Part shown: piece after piece, positions 42,401 through 55,016 of the stretch
How positions within the stretch are numbered: position 1 is the first letter of the stretch
Layout: every line of letters starts with the position of its first letter
NCBI RefSeq assembly: GCF_017562075.2
Contig: NC_054081.1
Location: 6,863,502-6,927,501, forward strand
DNA from: Anopheles merus
Taxonomy: Eukaryota; Arthropoda; Insecta; Diptera; Culicidae
Length of the DNA: 64,000 nucleotides
Direction: 5' to 3'
The notes under the pieces: model-generated
Databases searched by the model: none
Told to the model about the DNA's origin: nothing
What the model saw: the letters and a program-made list of their open reading frames with translations, nothing else
Position numbers and translations under genes: made by a program

Positions 42401-44090
42401 GGGTGAAAGGGAAGGAAGGAAGGCAATCGGTCCGGATCGGAATCGGTATCAGCTAGCTTCCTCCTCCGCCGCCATACCCCGCGAAGGTTGGTAGCACTGT
42501 GCGAAATGTGCTGCGGTCAGTCAGTTAGGGGATCATCTTCACCGGCCGGCCTAGAGAAGCTACACAAGAAGCAGAAACTGCAGAAAGCACGCAAACGCAC
42601 ACTACTAAACACACACTCAAATAGACCGATCCGATCATCTCCTCACGCGAACACAATTAAACTGAGCGAGAGAGAGAACAGGAGAGCAACAGAAGGTATT
42701 CACAACAGCACCCTAGCTTACGTACCCCGGCGTGGTTGAGCTGTCAAGTACGCCAGGGCAAACACACACGTCCGTCAACGTGCGCCGAGCTATTCAAACG
42801 GTATGGGGAAAGGCAGGGCACCATGGCGGTCAAGAATCGACTAGAAGGGTTTGCAAGCTAACAGGCCATCGCACACCGCACAGTCCACATGTGTAACGTG
42901 AGCTGTCAATTCTTGCCAACCTCGGCAAGGTGTCAGCGGCAAAGGCGGTGGTAGGTTTTAGCAACTACAGAAAAAATCGATGCCGTCGAAGAAGTAGCTA
43001 GCATCCCGTATGGCGGGGGGGGACAAAAATGAATGAGAATATGACTGTTCGATCGAAACCCAAACTGCCAGAGACATACTTCCAGACGCCATGTCGCCCG
43101 AGAAGAGTTAACGGCAGGATGACGACTTCGTTGGCGTGCGCAACTGGTGATGCCCGAATTGGGATATCAAAGCACTAGCTCTTGCTAGGTGCTACGACGA
43201 ACTTCTTGCAACTAGGAAGAAGTTCTTGCATGTACAACGTACTCCTTGCAACTTCGACGAATTTCTTGCAGAGACCATTGAGACCCGCCATTAGAAGCAA
43301 AAAAGCTTACAAGAACATTCCAGAAGCAACCAGTGCCTCGCCAGTGCCTGAAGTTCTAGGCAGATATGCAACGCATACGTCACACTACGCTGGCAAGCTT
43401 AGGACAGAATGGTTGCAGGGGTTCGAATTTCATCTCCCTTCCGATGTGCTATTCTTTAGCTGACCAACACCCATCCATCGCGGCAGTAAGGCTCTGGCAG
43501 TTGTGGTCTTCTTCGCCAAAGAACCCATCATCAGAATTCATCGTTTCAGAGCAACAAACAAAAAAAAACAGACCATTCGCTTTGTGGGATTTTGCAACGT
43601 GTTTTCTAATCCTAGAGCGGTGATGTTTGACGGTGGAAGTGAATTCCACAGCCCAGCAAGCCCAGGTAGTTTGGTAAATAAATACACCCCAGGTACCCTA
43701 CCCTTTCTTTGCGGACTGGTTCTTCTCTTCTTTGCTTTTCTTGGACATCCATACCGGCGAAAAGTGTGTCTGAGTGTGTGTGCGAAATAGGCACGCAGAG
43801 ATATAAGCCTACACACGGCCGAAGGTGGCGACGAAAAGGAAACGCTGGAAGGAGAGTGAATCCTTGGCAATTCTTCTGCTACCTGCGGCACCAGCAACAG
43901 GATCTGGAACCAATCCCCGGCAAATCGGTGTCAGGTGAAAACAACAAAACTGAAAAGTAAACCATCCTTCAGCCTCTTTTCCAATGTCCTCTTGTGCACG
44001 CAAAAGGCTAGAATTCATGGTTGGCCTGCGATGGGAATGAGAAGTACGTTCTCCGTGCGTTTCAGACGCTGGCTGCACCATGTACCTGAC

Positions 44091-44228
44091 CTGCGCATTC
44101 ACCACGAGGAGCACGTTTTGCAAGTGTGCTAGATGGAATTCCATTATTGGAGCTTTAGCACTGGTGAGCACCATCTCCCATCGGAAGCTCTTCAAGATCG
44201 CCTCCAGTGGAGCATCGGGTGGCTCCTC
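44091..44228 (-). other. Weak exon-like segment of unknown status
   Basis: On the minus strand, TGTCCCAG precedes 46 codons, EEPPDAPLEAILKSFRWE through LLVVNAQ, and the frame reaches CAG/GTCAGG. Both ends are phase 0 and the sequence lacks low complexity, unlike its surroundings. The donor is poor, no partner exon was identified, and I recognise no family. It may be chance. Confidence 0.15.
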
Positions 44229-44489
44229 CTGGGACATCAAGCGGCAAAGTGCGACGACACACTTTCAAACACCTGCAGCAACACGCACACACACACCCAT
44301 ACACAGTCACGCGAGACGGCAAAGAACACGTCGTCATTCCGTCGTCAGAGCGGTCTCTGCAAAAGCCCAAAACATTCAGCCGCAGCAGCTGATGATGATG
44401 GTGCCCTCCCAAACTCCCTCCTGCCCTTCCCAATTCTCGGTCGTGTTCTTCGCCTACAGTTGTGTTGGTGTGTTGGTTTGCGTGTTTGG

Positions 44490-44491
<2 letters not shown>

Positions 44492-44525
<34 letters not shown>
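44492..44525. repeat. (TG)17 microsatellite
   Basis: A perfect 34-bp TG run read directly from the sequence. Confidence 0.95.
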
Positions 44526-44526
<1 letters not shown>

Positions 44527-44864
44527 AGGCCACTGTTCATGTTGAACGTGGTGATGACGCGCTGCGGTCACTGCCATAATACCTGCCTGGTGGCCTCCAA
44601 CACACCAAGGTGCCCCTTCCACCCCATCTCCCCACCATCCGCAAAGTGGAACCCGACGGAGCCCTCTAATACGAGCCCTCCACGTATTTACCTGCGTGCA
44701 GTCAAACGTGGATTTGAGTGGCCGCACAGACTCCCCCCCCCCATCCCACCCATCCCTTCCTGCGGCACCAGTTCCCTTGCCTTTGGGCGCCGCCCGGTTC
44801 GTTCAATGGCCATGACGAGTTTGCACGAGAGCCACGAGACGCGCATCATCATCGCCACGAGCGC

Positions 44865-44869
<5 letters not shown>

Positions 44870-44904
<35 letters not shown>
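44870..44904. repeat. (GT)n microsatellite, 35 bp
   Basis: A perfect GT/TG run. With the run at 44492 it brackets the G/C-rich segment that contains exon-like frames. Confidence 0.95.
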
Positions 44905-44905
<1 letters not shown>

Positions 44906-46335
44906 ACGGTCGGCGCCTGGCCTGTGCCTAAGGCGGTGCTCTACTCTAGTGCCGACAAAAAGCTCTCAAAAGATCAATTTTGGGGGAAGCTAATTTCTGA
45001 AATTAGCTGTTCGCACATATTATCCTTATAGAACAGATAAAACCAGTATATTAAAGCAAACAAATTAAATTTAATTCATTTTATGTAATACGTATGCTGG
45101 AGTTTACACGGACAGATTTAGTGCATCGTATCCACGATAAGCTATATTATACATTTTTGGCATAGAAGGTGATTGCTGCTGGTAACGCAATTATTTGTGA
45201 TGGAATTTTATTTCATTTAATAATGGAGCAGTACATGCTAGAGCTCATACTAAACACGCAATGACCAAACCCAAACGATGACATTACCGAGAAGGGATTA
45301 AATTCCTACTTAAGCCCTCCTATCATGCTATCCAAATATATTAACGAAAATTAAAAAAAAAGAGATAGTTTCACGATGCTAGCCTTTTTTTAAATATATT
45401 TTGACACTGTAAAAAGGGTGTGGAAAATACAACCGGGACGATTAACATTGTTCCTCCGACAGCCTGTAATACTCATCGTTCTAGTTTAAAATCGAATTAG
45501 GGTTAATACAGGTAAAATAACTAATTCAATAATAAATTGAAGCGTTTTCAAACACCAAAAATTCAACCGGTACCCGTCAACGGACCATACAGTACTATGA
45601 CTTTTCAAAACCAGTGGTGAAGGGACCCCTGAATTGCAATCTAATGCCAAATGATCATTAAATTGTGGACACATCGTACTTGTTATAAACCTTTTTTGCT
45701 GGTTCATGCAGTATTACAAGTTTTTGTTTTACCGGCTCATACGCACACACACACACACAGACACTACAGCCACAGAAAAGCAAACCCTTTTTTGGATGCA
45801 GTAAAGCACCCCCTTGGTGCTTCAAATACAATCAATTGGAAGCACACTAACATTCTGCCACAAAATATATCATCCACATCGAACATTTGCACCAGTGTGA
45901 TCCTCCCGAAATGTGTTCATTTTTTTTTTTCAAAGATCGCTCGCCACACACACACGCACACTAGATAGTTCCCTTTGGGGAGGTTTTTTTTCGGAACCGA
46001 CAATGAAATGAACCTTTCTGCGCGTACCACAGAGCGCGGTGCCGTGATTGCTGCACAGCGCGCAAGTGTGATGCTGCGTATTCGGGTGTGTATGTGTGTG
46101 TTCATTTTATCGCCGTGTGCTGTGCGCTGTTCTGTCAGTTCAATGCGACTGTGTGCGCGTGTGTATGCCCATACAGGAGACCCTCGACTACGACTGTATA
46201 TGGAATTAAAAATAATTTTAAAAAATCCCAAAGCGCAAGGATTAAGTCGAATATCTATCAATACATAGTTAATGACCAAAGTTGAGGAGTCGATCTCTAA
46301 AATATCGTGAATTATAACTAAAACAATTAACGATA

Positions 46336-46579
46336 CAGGGTTTTCCAGGGGTTCTCATACTTGTGGGACAATTCCTTGACTCTTTCTTATGAAAAGTGTA
46401 CTTTCTATGATGGAAATTGAACTCTATAGCACCCTTGTTGAACATATCTAATAGGAATTGCCAACGAGCCTGTCCAAAACGAGTGCCATAGAGTCCAATT
46501 TTCAACATAGAAAGTTCACTTCCCATAAGAAAGAGTCAATAATGTGTCCCACAGCTGTGAGAACTCCTGGAAACCCCTG
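46336..46579. mobile_element. TA-flanked MITE with about 57-bp inverted ends
   Basis: A 244-bp element. The left end CAGGGTTTTCCAGGGGTTCT and the right end, read in reverse as CAGGGGTTTCCAGGAGTTCT, stay alignable through GACTCTTTCTTATG. TA flanks both sides (46334-46335, 46580-46581). No coding capacity. It fits a Tc1/mariner-derived MITE of the TA type common in mosquito genomes. Confidence 0.85.
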
Positions 46580-46702
46580 TAATACATAGCCGTATTACAA
46601 AAAAAGTCATAAATAATCAAATTTGTTGGTAGTTGGGGGCAATATGCATGTAGCGGTTATCGGCGAGGACTTGAAAAACACACCCCATCAATTTCTGCTT
46701 AA

Positions 46703-46957
46703 GGGCCGTGTCATTGCATGCGATTTTATCGCACCTGCTGTCAAACGGTTCTTCGTATGATGTTGCGATTATTTGGATGATTTTAATAGTGTAACGATTG
46801 TGAAAAATTAAGTTAAGATTGTTCCTACAAAACACCAAACATTTAGTTTGACGGATGAAATCGGATGCGGAGTCCGACGCTATCTGTCAAATTCCATATA
46901 AAATTTTGACCGGCCTCCCGATAAAATCGCATCCGATGCAGCACAGACACAATACCC
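46703..46957. mobile_element. TAA-flanked degenerate MITE
   Basis: A 255-bp segment bounded by TAA on both sides (46700-46702, 46958-46960). The left end GGGCCGTGTC...ATGCGATTTTATCG pairs with the right end, read in reverse as GGGTATTGTGTC...ATGCGATTTTATCG. TAA targets and GGG starts fit PIF/Harbinger-type MITEs. The ends are diverged, so the copy is old. Confidence 0.6.
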
Positions 46958-49848
46958 TAATGTCAACACTGAACTGTCAAAAACCAAGCTCGTCGCATCG
47001 CGAGGGCCTCCTGTATGGGGCAGCAGCGCAGCGGTGACACGCTGCGGCAAGCAGCCCTGGGACTGGAATTCTAACACGATTTAAAAACAGTAAATGTAAA
47101 ACATCATTTTAAAAAATTGAAATTGAACCTGCTCAAAGCTTGTTTGTGGTTCTCGGAGTTAAAGCAAAAAAAAAAACAAAGAAGAGCTCGCCAAAAAGGG
47201 TGTTCGTTCATGTGCGGCAGTTCACTTGCGGCTCGTTTGACGGCGATCGGAACACCTATTGGTTGGATTGAATCATTCATTTTGCATTGAAAATACGCAC
47301 ACACAGAAGGACAATAATTCACGGAGGATTTTTTGTACGAAAACAGACACAATTGTTTGTACAAATTCACTTCCAAAATTGTACTCTCTTTTAAGCTACA
47401 AAAACACAAAAACACAGACACACACACACGGTGAGGTGGAAAACATGCCAACGTACGCAACGGGGACACACACACACACGCGTACAATAGGCGTATTGTG
47501 GCCATCTGGTCGTCTTCGACAGAACACACACACACACGCACGCACGCCCTTACGCCAGCAGTGCGCAACGGGTCCGGGGCGGCGAGAATTGGTGCAAATG
47601 AATTACCTTCTATCCCCATCGGCTTTTCGATGGGCAGGGTTTGCCCCCGAAAAGTATGGTGCAAGAACGACCCCAGCCCCTGACGAGGGGGGAACGACCT
47701 ACCCCTACACATACACACACACGCGCGCCTACGTGCGCGCGCACTCAATTTTGCGAATCGAATTCGTAAAACACCCAAACTACAAGTCTACATTTTGCAG
47801 ACCAAAACGGGCACAATGTGTGAGAACTAACGTGTGTGTGTGCTGCCGGTGAAACAACCCAAAAGGAGAGACAAAAAAGGGAAGAAACAGAAAGAGTTCC
47901 CCGATCGGCATTTGCTAGTGGCCCTCTGCCGTGTATGTGTGTGTGTGTGGACAGGGGTTCCCTCGAACCCACACACCACACTGCCACTTATTAAAAAAGC
48001 AGGCAGAAGAACCACACCACCAAACACACATCACCGAAAAACCGCGTGTGGGTTTGCGCGAATGACCTCCATTGCCGGCAAAGAGCGGGAGCGAGAGCGA
48101 GAGCGAAAGAGAGAGAGAGAGAGTATGTGTGTGAGCGTTTTAAGATTTTCTTCTGTACGATGAACACGACCGAACGGGTTGATAGATGGCGCGGCGGGCG
48201 AGATGGTGGTAGTGCGGCTGTTCCGCTTTCCGACATTCCTTTCGAGCTGATGTAATTTATTACAGAAAAAAAACACACACACACAGATGGGTACACAAAC
48301 TCCAACACCAGCACGATCGATCACACACGGGCACACGCGGCCTTCTTGTTGCACAATGTTATACACACCGAGGGGGGAGAGAGAGGCGCCCTTTTTACAT
48401 TTAAGGGCACAATTTGCTTCGAATACCTGTCCTTACTCCACACACACACATGTATATATACGATCAGACACTATAAACGTACACGTACGCACACACATAA
48501 ACACAGTTGGTTGCCGTAAGCAAAAAGCAAGAAGGAACAAAAAAAAAGCCACATGGGATTTTGCTTGAGCCCCACAAATCTTATAGGAAACTATTGGCTT
48601 GTAAAAGTATGGCGATGAGGAGGAGCGGTGCTGCCTGCTTTGCCGAAATGTTTCCCCACTCTTTTCCCTGTGCCACGCGGGCCAGTGGGGGTTGAAATTA
48701 ATTTTCCCCAAAAACGTTGGTTGGAAAATTCCTTCAAACCCTCCGCCTCCTACCCCTTTCCCGGCCAAAGATCGAACCGGTGGTTGCACACGCGCGCACA
48801 TGCTCTCACGCGCAAACGGGGTACACCACTACACAACCACAACCACAACCACAACAACAACAACAACAATAATAAATATTTAAAAAAAAAAGTTCAGTCT
48901 CACCGCGCGCGACAGACACAGGCTCACCAATATAGTGACGCGAACGCACGAGGTTTTTCAAGCGGAAGTGAAACAGCACATAGGGAGGAGGGGGGGGAAT
49001 GGGGAGGGTATGGAGGGGATAGCAGCGATGAACGATATGATGACGCGGAAAAACGGGTTTTCCATCCCGCTGAACAAACACACAGACACACACAAACACT
49101 TTGTACACTGAGAGACACACGCATACACACAAATACACAGGAACATGCACAGAGGTGGAAAGAAATTTCGCCGGCTGTATTTCGAATGTTTTGGTTGAAG
49201 GGGTATGTAGGGGGAGAGGTGTGTAAGAGAGCTTTTTGCGGGAGGAAATTAGTCACCCCGATCCCATCCCCCCCCCACACAGACACATATATCCCACCCT
49301 GCGTGCGGGTGTGCTGTGTTCATCCGGCTTGTTATTTTCGTTCTAGCCACGTTGTTGTTTTCCTATTCTTTTCCAAAACCCCACACACGCACGCACGCAC
49401 GCACGCACTCACTTGCCTTTTGGGTGGTGGAAGCCTTCTGCCTTCGGCTTGCAGCACATCACACACGAAAAAAAAAAACACAGGGAACAACAAAACAACA
49501 GCAGCAGCGGCGGTGCTGTGTGTGTGTGCGGGCACGAGAGACACTACGGGACGCACGTCCGCACGCACCGACAGATCAGAGGGAAATGAACCTGCGCTCG
49601 AGGGGTCGGGGTTTTTTTCTCACACTCTCCTCCTCCTCCTCTTCCTGCTGTTCGGCACAGTGAACATGAGCACCTTGCACGCGCCGCTGTATGCGCCTGC
49701 CTGTGTGTAACGATGGTCGCGCCGATCGCAAGGGCCCACCAGCGGGCACCAACACCGTCAGCAACGCAGCCCGCCCTGAGCTCACCACTACACGTAGGCG
49801 AGCGAGCGCGCGCGCGCGCTGAAAGGTTTACGTTACACTGTGCTCGTT

Positions 49849-49918
<70 letters not shown>

Positions 49919-50520
49919 AACACACGCACCGAAGACCCTTCGTCCGGTGAGCCCCTGTGCCCACCTGTACGAGTGTGTGTGTGCATGTTGCGGATTCGAG
50001 CGAGTCAACCTGTAAAGGCTCGGCTGCATGTAGCGCAAGCGATGCGCGTGAATTTCCCTCACCCGAGTGGAAGGTGGGGAAATTCATCCTTCCGCTTGTT
50101 TGTTTACCTTATTTGCCTGCTCGCTGGAAGGGTTAGCAGGTGTCTTGTTTTTTTACTGTTGCCTGTCTGCACAGTAAGCTAAGTTACTATTAATTATAAT
50201 TATTTTTAATTTTGAAAAGAAATTCACAATCGACAATGATGTGGCTTTATTAAGCTGAAGAACAAGTTAAATGTTTGAAAGTCAAAAAATAAAGAAACAA
50301 AAACAATGAAATGGCGAAACGCATGGTTTTATAATTTTTGAAACTGACTGTTGAAGACTGCACAAATGAAGCACTTCAAGCTTCATTCAGTCTGCTGTAT
50401 TATTTCGATAAAACGATCAATATTAATAATAATAATTTTGAGAAGCAATCCATCTAACCACAAGGATAATCATACAACGTAGGAATTTTTGAATTTAAGT
50501 TTTTATTAATTGATTTACAC
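46958..50520. other. Intergenic region, very microsatellite-rich
   Basis: No gene supported. There are dense short (CA)n runs and (CT)n/(GA)n, including GAGCGAGAGCGAGAGCG near 48087 and the long (CT) run at 49851. Open frames here are rich in His-Thr, Ser-Leu or Arg-Glu because of the repeats. Confidence 0.5.
49851..49918. repeat. (CT)34 microsatellite
   Basis: A perfect 68-bp CT run, the longest uninterrupted dinucleotide tract in the window. Confidence 0.95.
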
Positions 50521-52199
50521 CAGCGATGTCAAACTTATTTGGGTTCGCGGGCCAAAACGCTTCTTGCAAAATAGTAGTTTTTTTTCCCCGATGAGCAATT
50601 ACATTCATTTCATATTGGGATAACGGTTACGTTGCAATAGAAAGAAAAAACTTAAATGCAAAGTATATTTTATTGAATCTAAGAAAAGCATTACTAAAGG
50701 ACGTTTGTTGCCGATAACTTTCAATGTGCCCTAGGTCTCTGTTATTCTCAAGATTTGGATAGTTTAGTGCCAACGAACAAGATTTAGTACGCAAACACAT
50801 GTTGATATCTGTATCATTTTGATTATTTCTGATGCTGTCCAAGGTCCATACATTACTACAGGTCGGTTCCTCCAGTGTCCTTAGACCTAAATCTTCATTT
50901 AACAGTCGGGCAGTTGGGCAAGGAGTAATACAAGTTCTTAGCAACCGTTACTCCCTACCTGTCAATCTCCATAGAAATCCCCATTCATTATGGAGTCCAA
51001 AATCAGAGCCAAAAGCTCACCTCAAAAAAAGCTTGAAATCGTGTGTAACATCACTACACAAATTATACTAAATACTCCTACGTTATTGCTACGCTGCACG
51101 TGTACTGCTGGTTATGGTTTCTCGACTGGAACTGGAACTGTATCGGTGCCAGATCAGAACCAAGTTTTGTTCAGGTCCGGAACAGGTACAGGTATAGTTC
51201 CAAGGAAGGAATTAAATGGAGAGCTATTTCGGGACGGTATGAGTTCAACATCAGTTCCAGAACCGGTATGGGTTCATGATAGGATCCAGGACCGATATAG
51301 GTTTATGATCGGTTCCACGACAGGTATGAGATCGTTATCGGTTCCAGACCTGTTATAACTTCATGATAGTTACCAGGACCCATATGAACTCTCTATCAAC
51401 TCCTAGACTGGCATGGGTTAAGTATTACTTCAAGGACTGATATGGGTACAGCATCTGTGGGTTTCGAGGCCTAGTATTTCGGCATACACTGCAAGGTAAC
51501 GGGGATATTTGTTGCGATGTCCTATAACCTGACCAAACTAACTAGTTCTATCAAAAGCAGCCAGAGTTTGTGCCTATATTATATTTCAGATGATTTCCAA
51601 AAATATTTTGCAGAAGTGTCATGTTCTAAGCTGTTTTCGTTTTGTTAATTTTTTAACGTCTTTTTCTTACAGAAGTTGCTCTTTTGGTCACTAAATACTC
51701 TGATTGATTGCTTAAAAATTAGATAAAAAAAAATCAATGCTGCAAAACCGCTCACTGTATCTGTCAGTTAATTCTAGACATTTAGGTTTTTGTATTAGTT
51801 TGAAGATGAAAGCACCAGTTTCAATTTTTTTCCTTAGAAATGTATTCATTTGGAACGTTTTACTATTAATTAAAAGAAATTTTCATTATTTTGAAACCAA
51901 TTTGCTAAAACGTCCGGAATTGAATGCTCGTATTCAGAAAAATACACAGTTTTGGATGTTTCTTCTATAACTCGAACAGTTTTTATCTTTTTTGTGCATA
52001 CAAGCATGAAAAGAAGGTAGGGGAAGACACCGAAAAGATTTTCCGACGATGCATGGTTTGACAATAATTAGAGAAATCGGCAAAGTTTAAAATCTCTTCA
52101 TTTTTTGGGTGTCCACAATTGACTGACTTGTACTGTAGAAGCAGAAATACAGAATAATTGTTTCGAAGAATCACACGGGCCCCCAGTTTGACATCTTTG
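50521..52199. mobile_element. Non-autonomous hAT-like element with 8-bp target duplication
   Basis: The left end is CAGCGATGTCAAACTTATTT. The right end, read in reverse, is CAAAGATGTCAAACTGG. The 8-bp flanks are ATTTACAC (50513-50520) and ATTTATAC (52200-52207), matching 7 of 8. Both ends fit the hAT YARNG pattern. The 1679-bp interior has no transposase frame and includes a GGTTCCAG-type degenerate region near 51110-51360. A related decayed copy lies at 34057-35265. Confidence 0.85.
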
Positions 52200-52207
52200 A
52201 TTTATAC

Positions 52208-53510
52208 GAACACATTACAATGGTATGTTTCCGGAACATAAAAAATCGAAGGTTTTTGTTTCCCTTTCTTTTATTATCGAAATCGTATAAATACATTGCA
52301 AAACGAAACTAAGATAACAATTTGCTGATCCAGAGAGTAATCGAAAGTACACATTTCTTTTGCCAAACCCTTAGTAATTAAAATTGTTTTCTCCCTTTAC
52401 TTCGACGAGATTAGATAGGACGGTGCTATTTTCTTTGCCATCGATTCGACAATTAACTAAAGCCATAAGTCAGTTTGTCTAGTGTTCGAGAAGAGTCCTA
52501 TAGATAACCGGTTTAAAATGAAACCAACAAACCTGATCTAAACATCATAAAACGACAGAAAGCGAACGTAACATTAAATATTGCTGTCGCTCCATCAAAT
52601 TCCCATTTTGTTTGCACCTTTCATGCACTTTATTTATATATTTTTCGCTTATTCTAATGTATCAAATCTTGTTACGCTGTCCAAACGCCACCGAAGGATC
52701 ACATCATCGTCCACAACTTCCTGACCGGTCGCACGTGATGCTTCGAGCTGTGTAGCTTTTCATTTTCTATTTGCTAATTAACATTTCCCCTCTATTACTC
52801 TCTCTTTCTCTCTCTTTCTCTCTCTCTGTGAATACGGTAGTACACATTACAGTGAAGTAAATGTAACGAAATGAAGCAAGTAAGATCTCGCTCGACTACA
52901 ACCATGAACCTGCTAACTCGCTAACCGAAACGAAAGTGAGAAGGTTTCCTTATTAAAAAAAAATCGTACGCATTACGCTATCGTACAAAAGGCAGCAGCT
53001 CACCTAGTACCGACTATAATACTCACTAAAAGTGTGCGCATCGTCCTTATACAGCCCTTAAACGCTACGGCGCGTGTCGCCTGCGCGCACTAAGTAACAA
53101 ACACCGTGACGCATCCGTCCCCACACAGACTCCTCCAGCCAAGTTGATTCTCTTACTGTCCTATTAGAATAATATATGTGTGTTATTCGTTATTGCCTAC
53201 ATAACGTCCTATTAGAATAATATATGGGTGTTTCGTTACTGCCTACATGCGCGATCTGGCGAGTGTGCTGAAACCTCTGCTAAGTGCGCTTGGCTGGCTT
53301 GGCGCTTTCTATCAAATCGATATGTGTACCTTTCACTCTCGCAGCCAGAGCAAAAAGGGTAAGAAAACGTGGGACCAAATAGAACTATTCCCAAAGCTTA
53401 GACGGACAGCCGCGCGAGATGCTTAAAACAGTAAACTAAACGGTAAATCCAGTCCATTCGTTGCCGAACCGATTCGAGCACGGTTGCCCGGTAGTTTCCC
53501 TGTTCCCAGC
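52208..53510 (-). other. 3' flank and probable 3' UTR of the sugar transporter gene
   Basis: No frame of note. A minus-strand AATAAA at 52629-52634 would give a 3' UTR of about 0.9 kb. Other contents are a (CT)n-like stretch near 52795-52828 and a tandem 48-bp duplication at 53158-53249. Confidence 0.45.
53158..53249. repeat. Tandem duplication of a 48-bp unit
   Basis: GTCCTATTAGAATAATATAT begins both copies (53158 and 53206), and each ends with GCCTACAT. The second copy is a few bases shorter. Located in the transporter's presumed 3' UTR. Confidence 0.9.
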
Positions 53511-54685
53511 TCAGACCTTTTCCGCCAGCAGGCGCTCCTCCGCTTCGGCGAGTGCTTTGGCGGACGGGCGCACGCCCGGTTTCGCGCCCTTGGCCGCGGC
53601 CGGATCGTAGCCGTACAGGAAGATCGAGCCGATCACGAGCCCGGCACCGACGGTGAACTGCAGCGAGAGGCTGAAGTCGAACAGGTAGATCGAGGCGACG
53701 CACGAGATGATGATCGCGAGCGAGGTGGCGAACCCCTTCAGGATGTTGTCCGCGTACTTGACGACGACGGCCACGATCAGGCCGCCGACCGCCTGCAGCA
53801 CCACCAGGTACACCACGAACGCGTCGTAGCCGAAGAAGAAGCCGCGGGCGGCCAGCTGGGCGCCGTCGTTCACCGCACAGGTCAGCAGCCCGAACGGCAG
53901 CGACAGCAGGCTGAGCTGGATGTTGCGCATCCAGATGGAGATGTCCGCGCCCTTGAGCATCTTCTCGAAGTAGATGCCGGCCAGGCCGGACAGGAAGCAG
54001 GCGCCGAGCGCGGCACTGAACCCGAGCAGCCGGTTCTGCTCCGGGCCGTCGCCCGCCGGCATCGACTGCTGGCGGGTCGCGGCCGTCCCACTGTCCTCGC
54101 CCGTCTGCGCCAGCTGGACGCTCGCGACGCCGACGACGAGCAGGACGAGGGCGGCCCACTGGGTCGGCAGCAGGCGGCGGCGCAGTATCAGCACCGCGAA
54201 CACGGCCGTCGTGAGAATCTTCAGCTGGTAGGTGACCTGGTACGTGGCGGCATCGAGATGGGACGCGGACACGTACAGCAGATTGTTCTGGATGATGTAC
54301 AGCATCGACGGGACGCAGATCTTGAGCGTGTCGAGCGGCTGCTTCACGATCGTCTGGTGCAGGGCGGCCCGCAGCCGGCCGAAGTGCTTGCCCTCCTCGA
54401 GGTACACCAGCACCAGGCTGGTGGCGAGCTTCACCAGCTCCGCCATCACGACCGCGGTCGAGCTGAGGAACAGGTCGCCCGGGCGCGTCCGCCCGTACCG
54501 CATGCTCAGCCCGAGGATGGCATTTTGCAGCGTGAGCGTGACCAGGCTGAGGTACTTCAGGTTGTTACCGTGCGCTGTGGGAATTGGGGAAGAAAAGACA
54601 CGAGAAGGAGCAGCCAAAACCGCACATCAGCATTCGGCAGGGACGGAGTCGGCTTTGACGGGCACTTACCTGCGGTCACTTTCAT
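53511..54685 (-). CDS. Ugalt: UDP-galactose-type nucleotide-sugar transporter (SLC35A family)
   Basis: There are two coding exons, 54685-54670 (16 nt) and 54574-53511. They total 1080 nt, or 359 aa, with a TGA stop at 53513-53511. The tiny first exon encodes MKVTA and joins to AHGNNLKYLSLVTL across a 95-nt intron with a CCCACAG acceptor. The protein is a multi-pass membrane carrier, about ten hydrophobic segments. Family signatures are QNNLLYVSASHL, VTYQLKILTTA (about 115-125), FFFGYDAFVVYLV and VKYADNILKGFATS (about 275-288). Such carriers exchange UDP-sugar for UMP across the Golgi membrane and feed glycan synthesis. The closest match in memory is animal SLC35A2 and fly Ugalt. UDP-GlcNAc or CMP-sialate transporter paralogues are similar, so substrate is inferred. 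A Gly/Ser/Gln-rich loop near 150-175 is variable. Confidence 0.92.
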
Positions 54686-55016
54686 CTTGTTTGCACGTTA
54701 AGCGGACGGGGCTGGGAGACACAACCAGCGGATACAAACCAAACCAAGCTGCTGGCACTGGGACGTGGACACATTCAAAACGAAAAACGGGAAACACTGC
54801 TGGTGGTTCTGCAGGCCCGAAAATAGCGGTCGAAAGCTGTCAAAAATTTGATTACGTTGACACTTGCGGCCGACCTGGGGTGTGCATCTGTGTACGCGAT
54901 GTTGTTTTCCTACGCCGCTTCCACCGCTCTCTGCTACCCCTCACCATTGCCCTCGGCAAACCGACCAAAAACCACCACGACACGGTTAAAAAAACAAAAC
55001 AAACAGAAACGCTCCG

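Larger units (their letters stand above)
36451..46335. other. Gene-poor intergenic region, microsatellite-rich
   Basis: About 10 kb with no recognisable protein. It holds many (CA)n and (GT)n runs, longest at 44492-44525 and 44870-44904, and a short cluster of ACGAAYTTCTTGCAA-like units at 43190-43275. The segment 43960-44930 is more G/C-rich and contains the only exon-like open frame (44091-44228, minus). An unannotated noncoding RNA or 5' exons cannot be excluded. Confidence 0.45.

Noticed and set aside
48628..49710. 360-residue plus-strand frame
   Set aside because: Composed of His-Thr repeats from CACACA tracts and low-complexity sequence; no splice context or family match.
53484..54701. 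405-residue plus-strand frame opposite the sugar transporter
   Set aside because: Antisense shadow; the minus strand encodes a recognisable SLC35 carrier.
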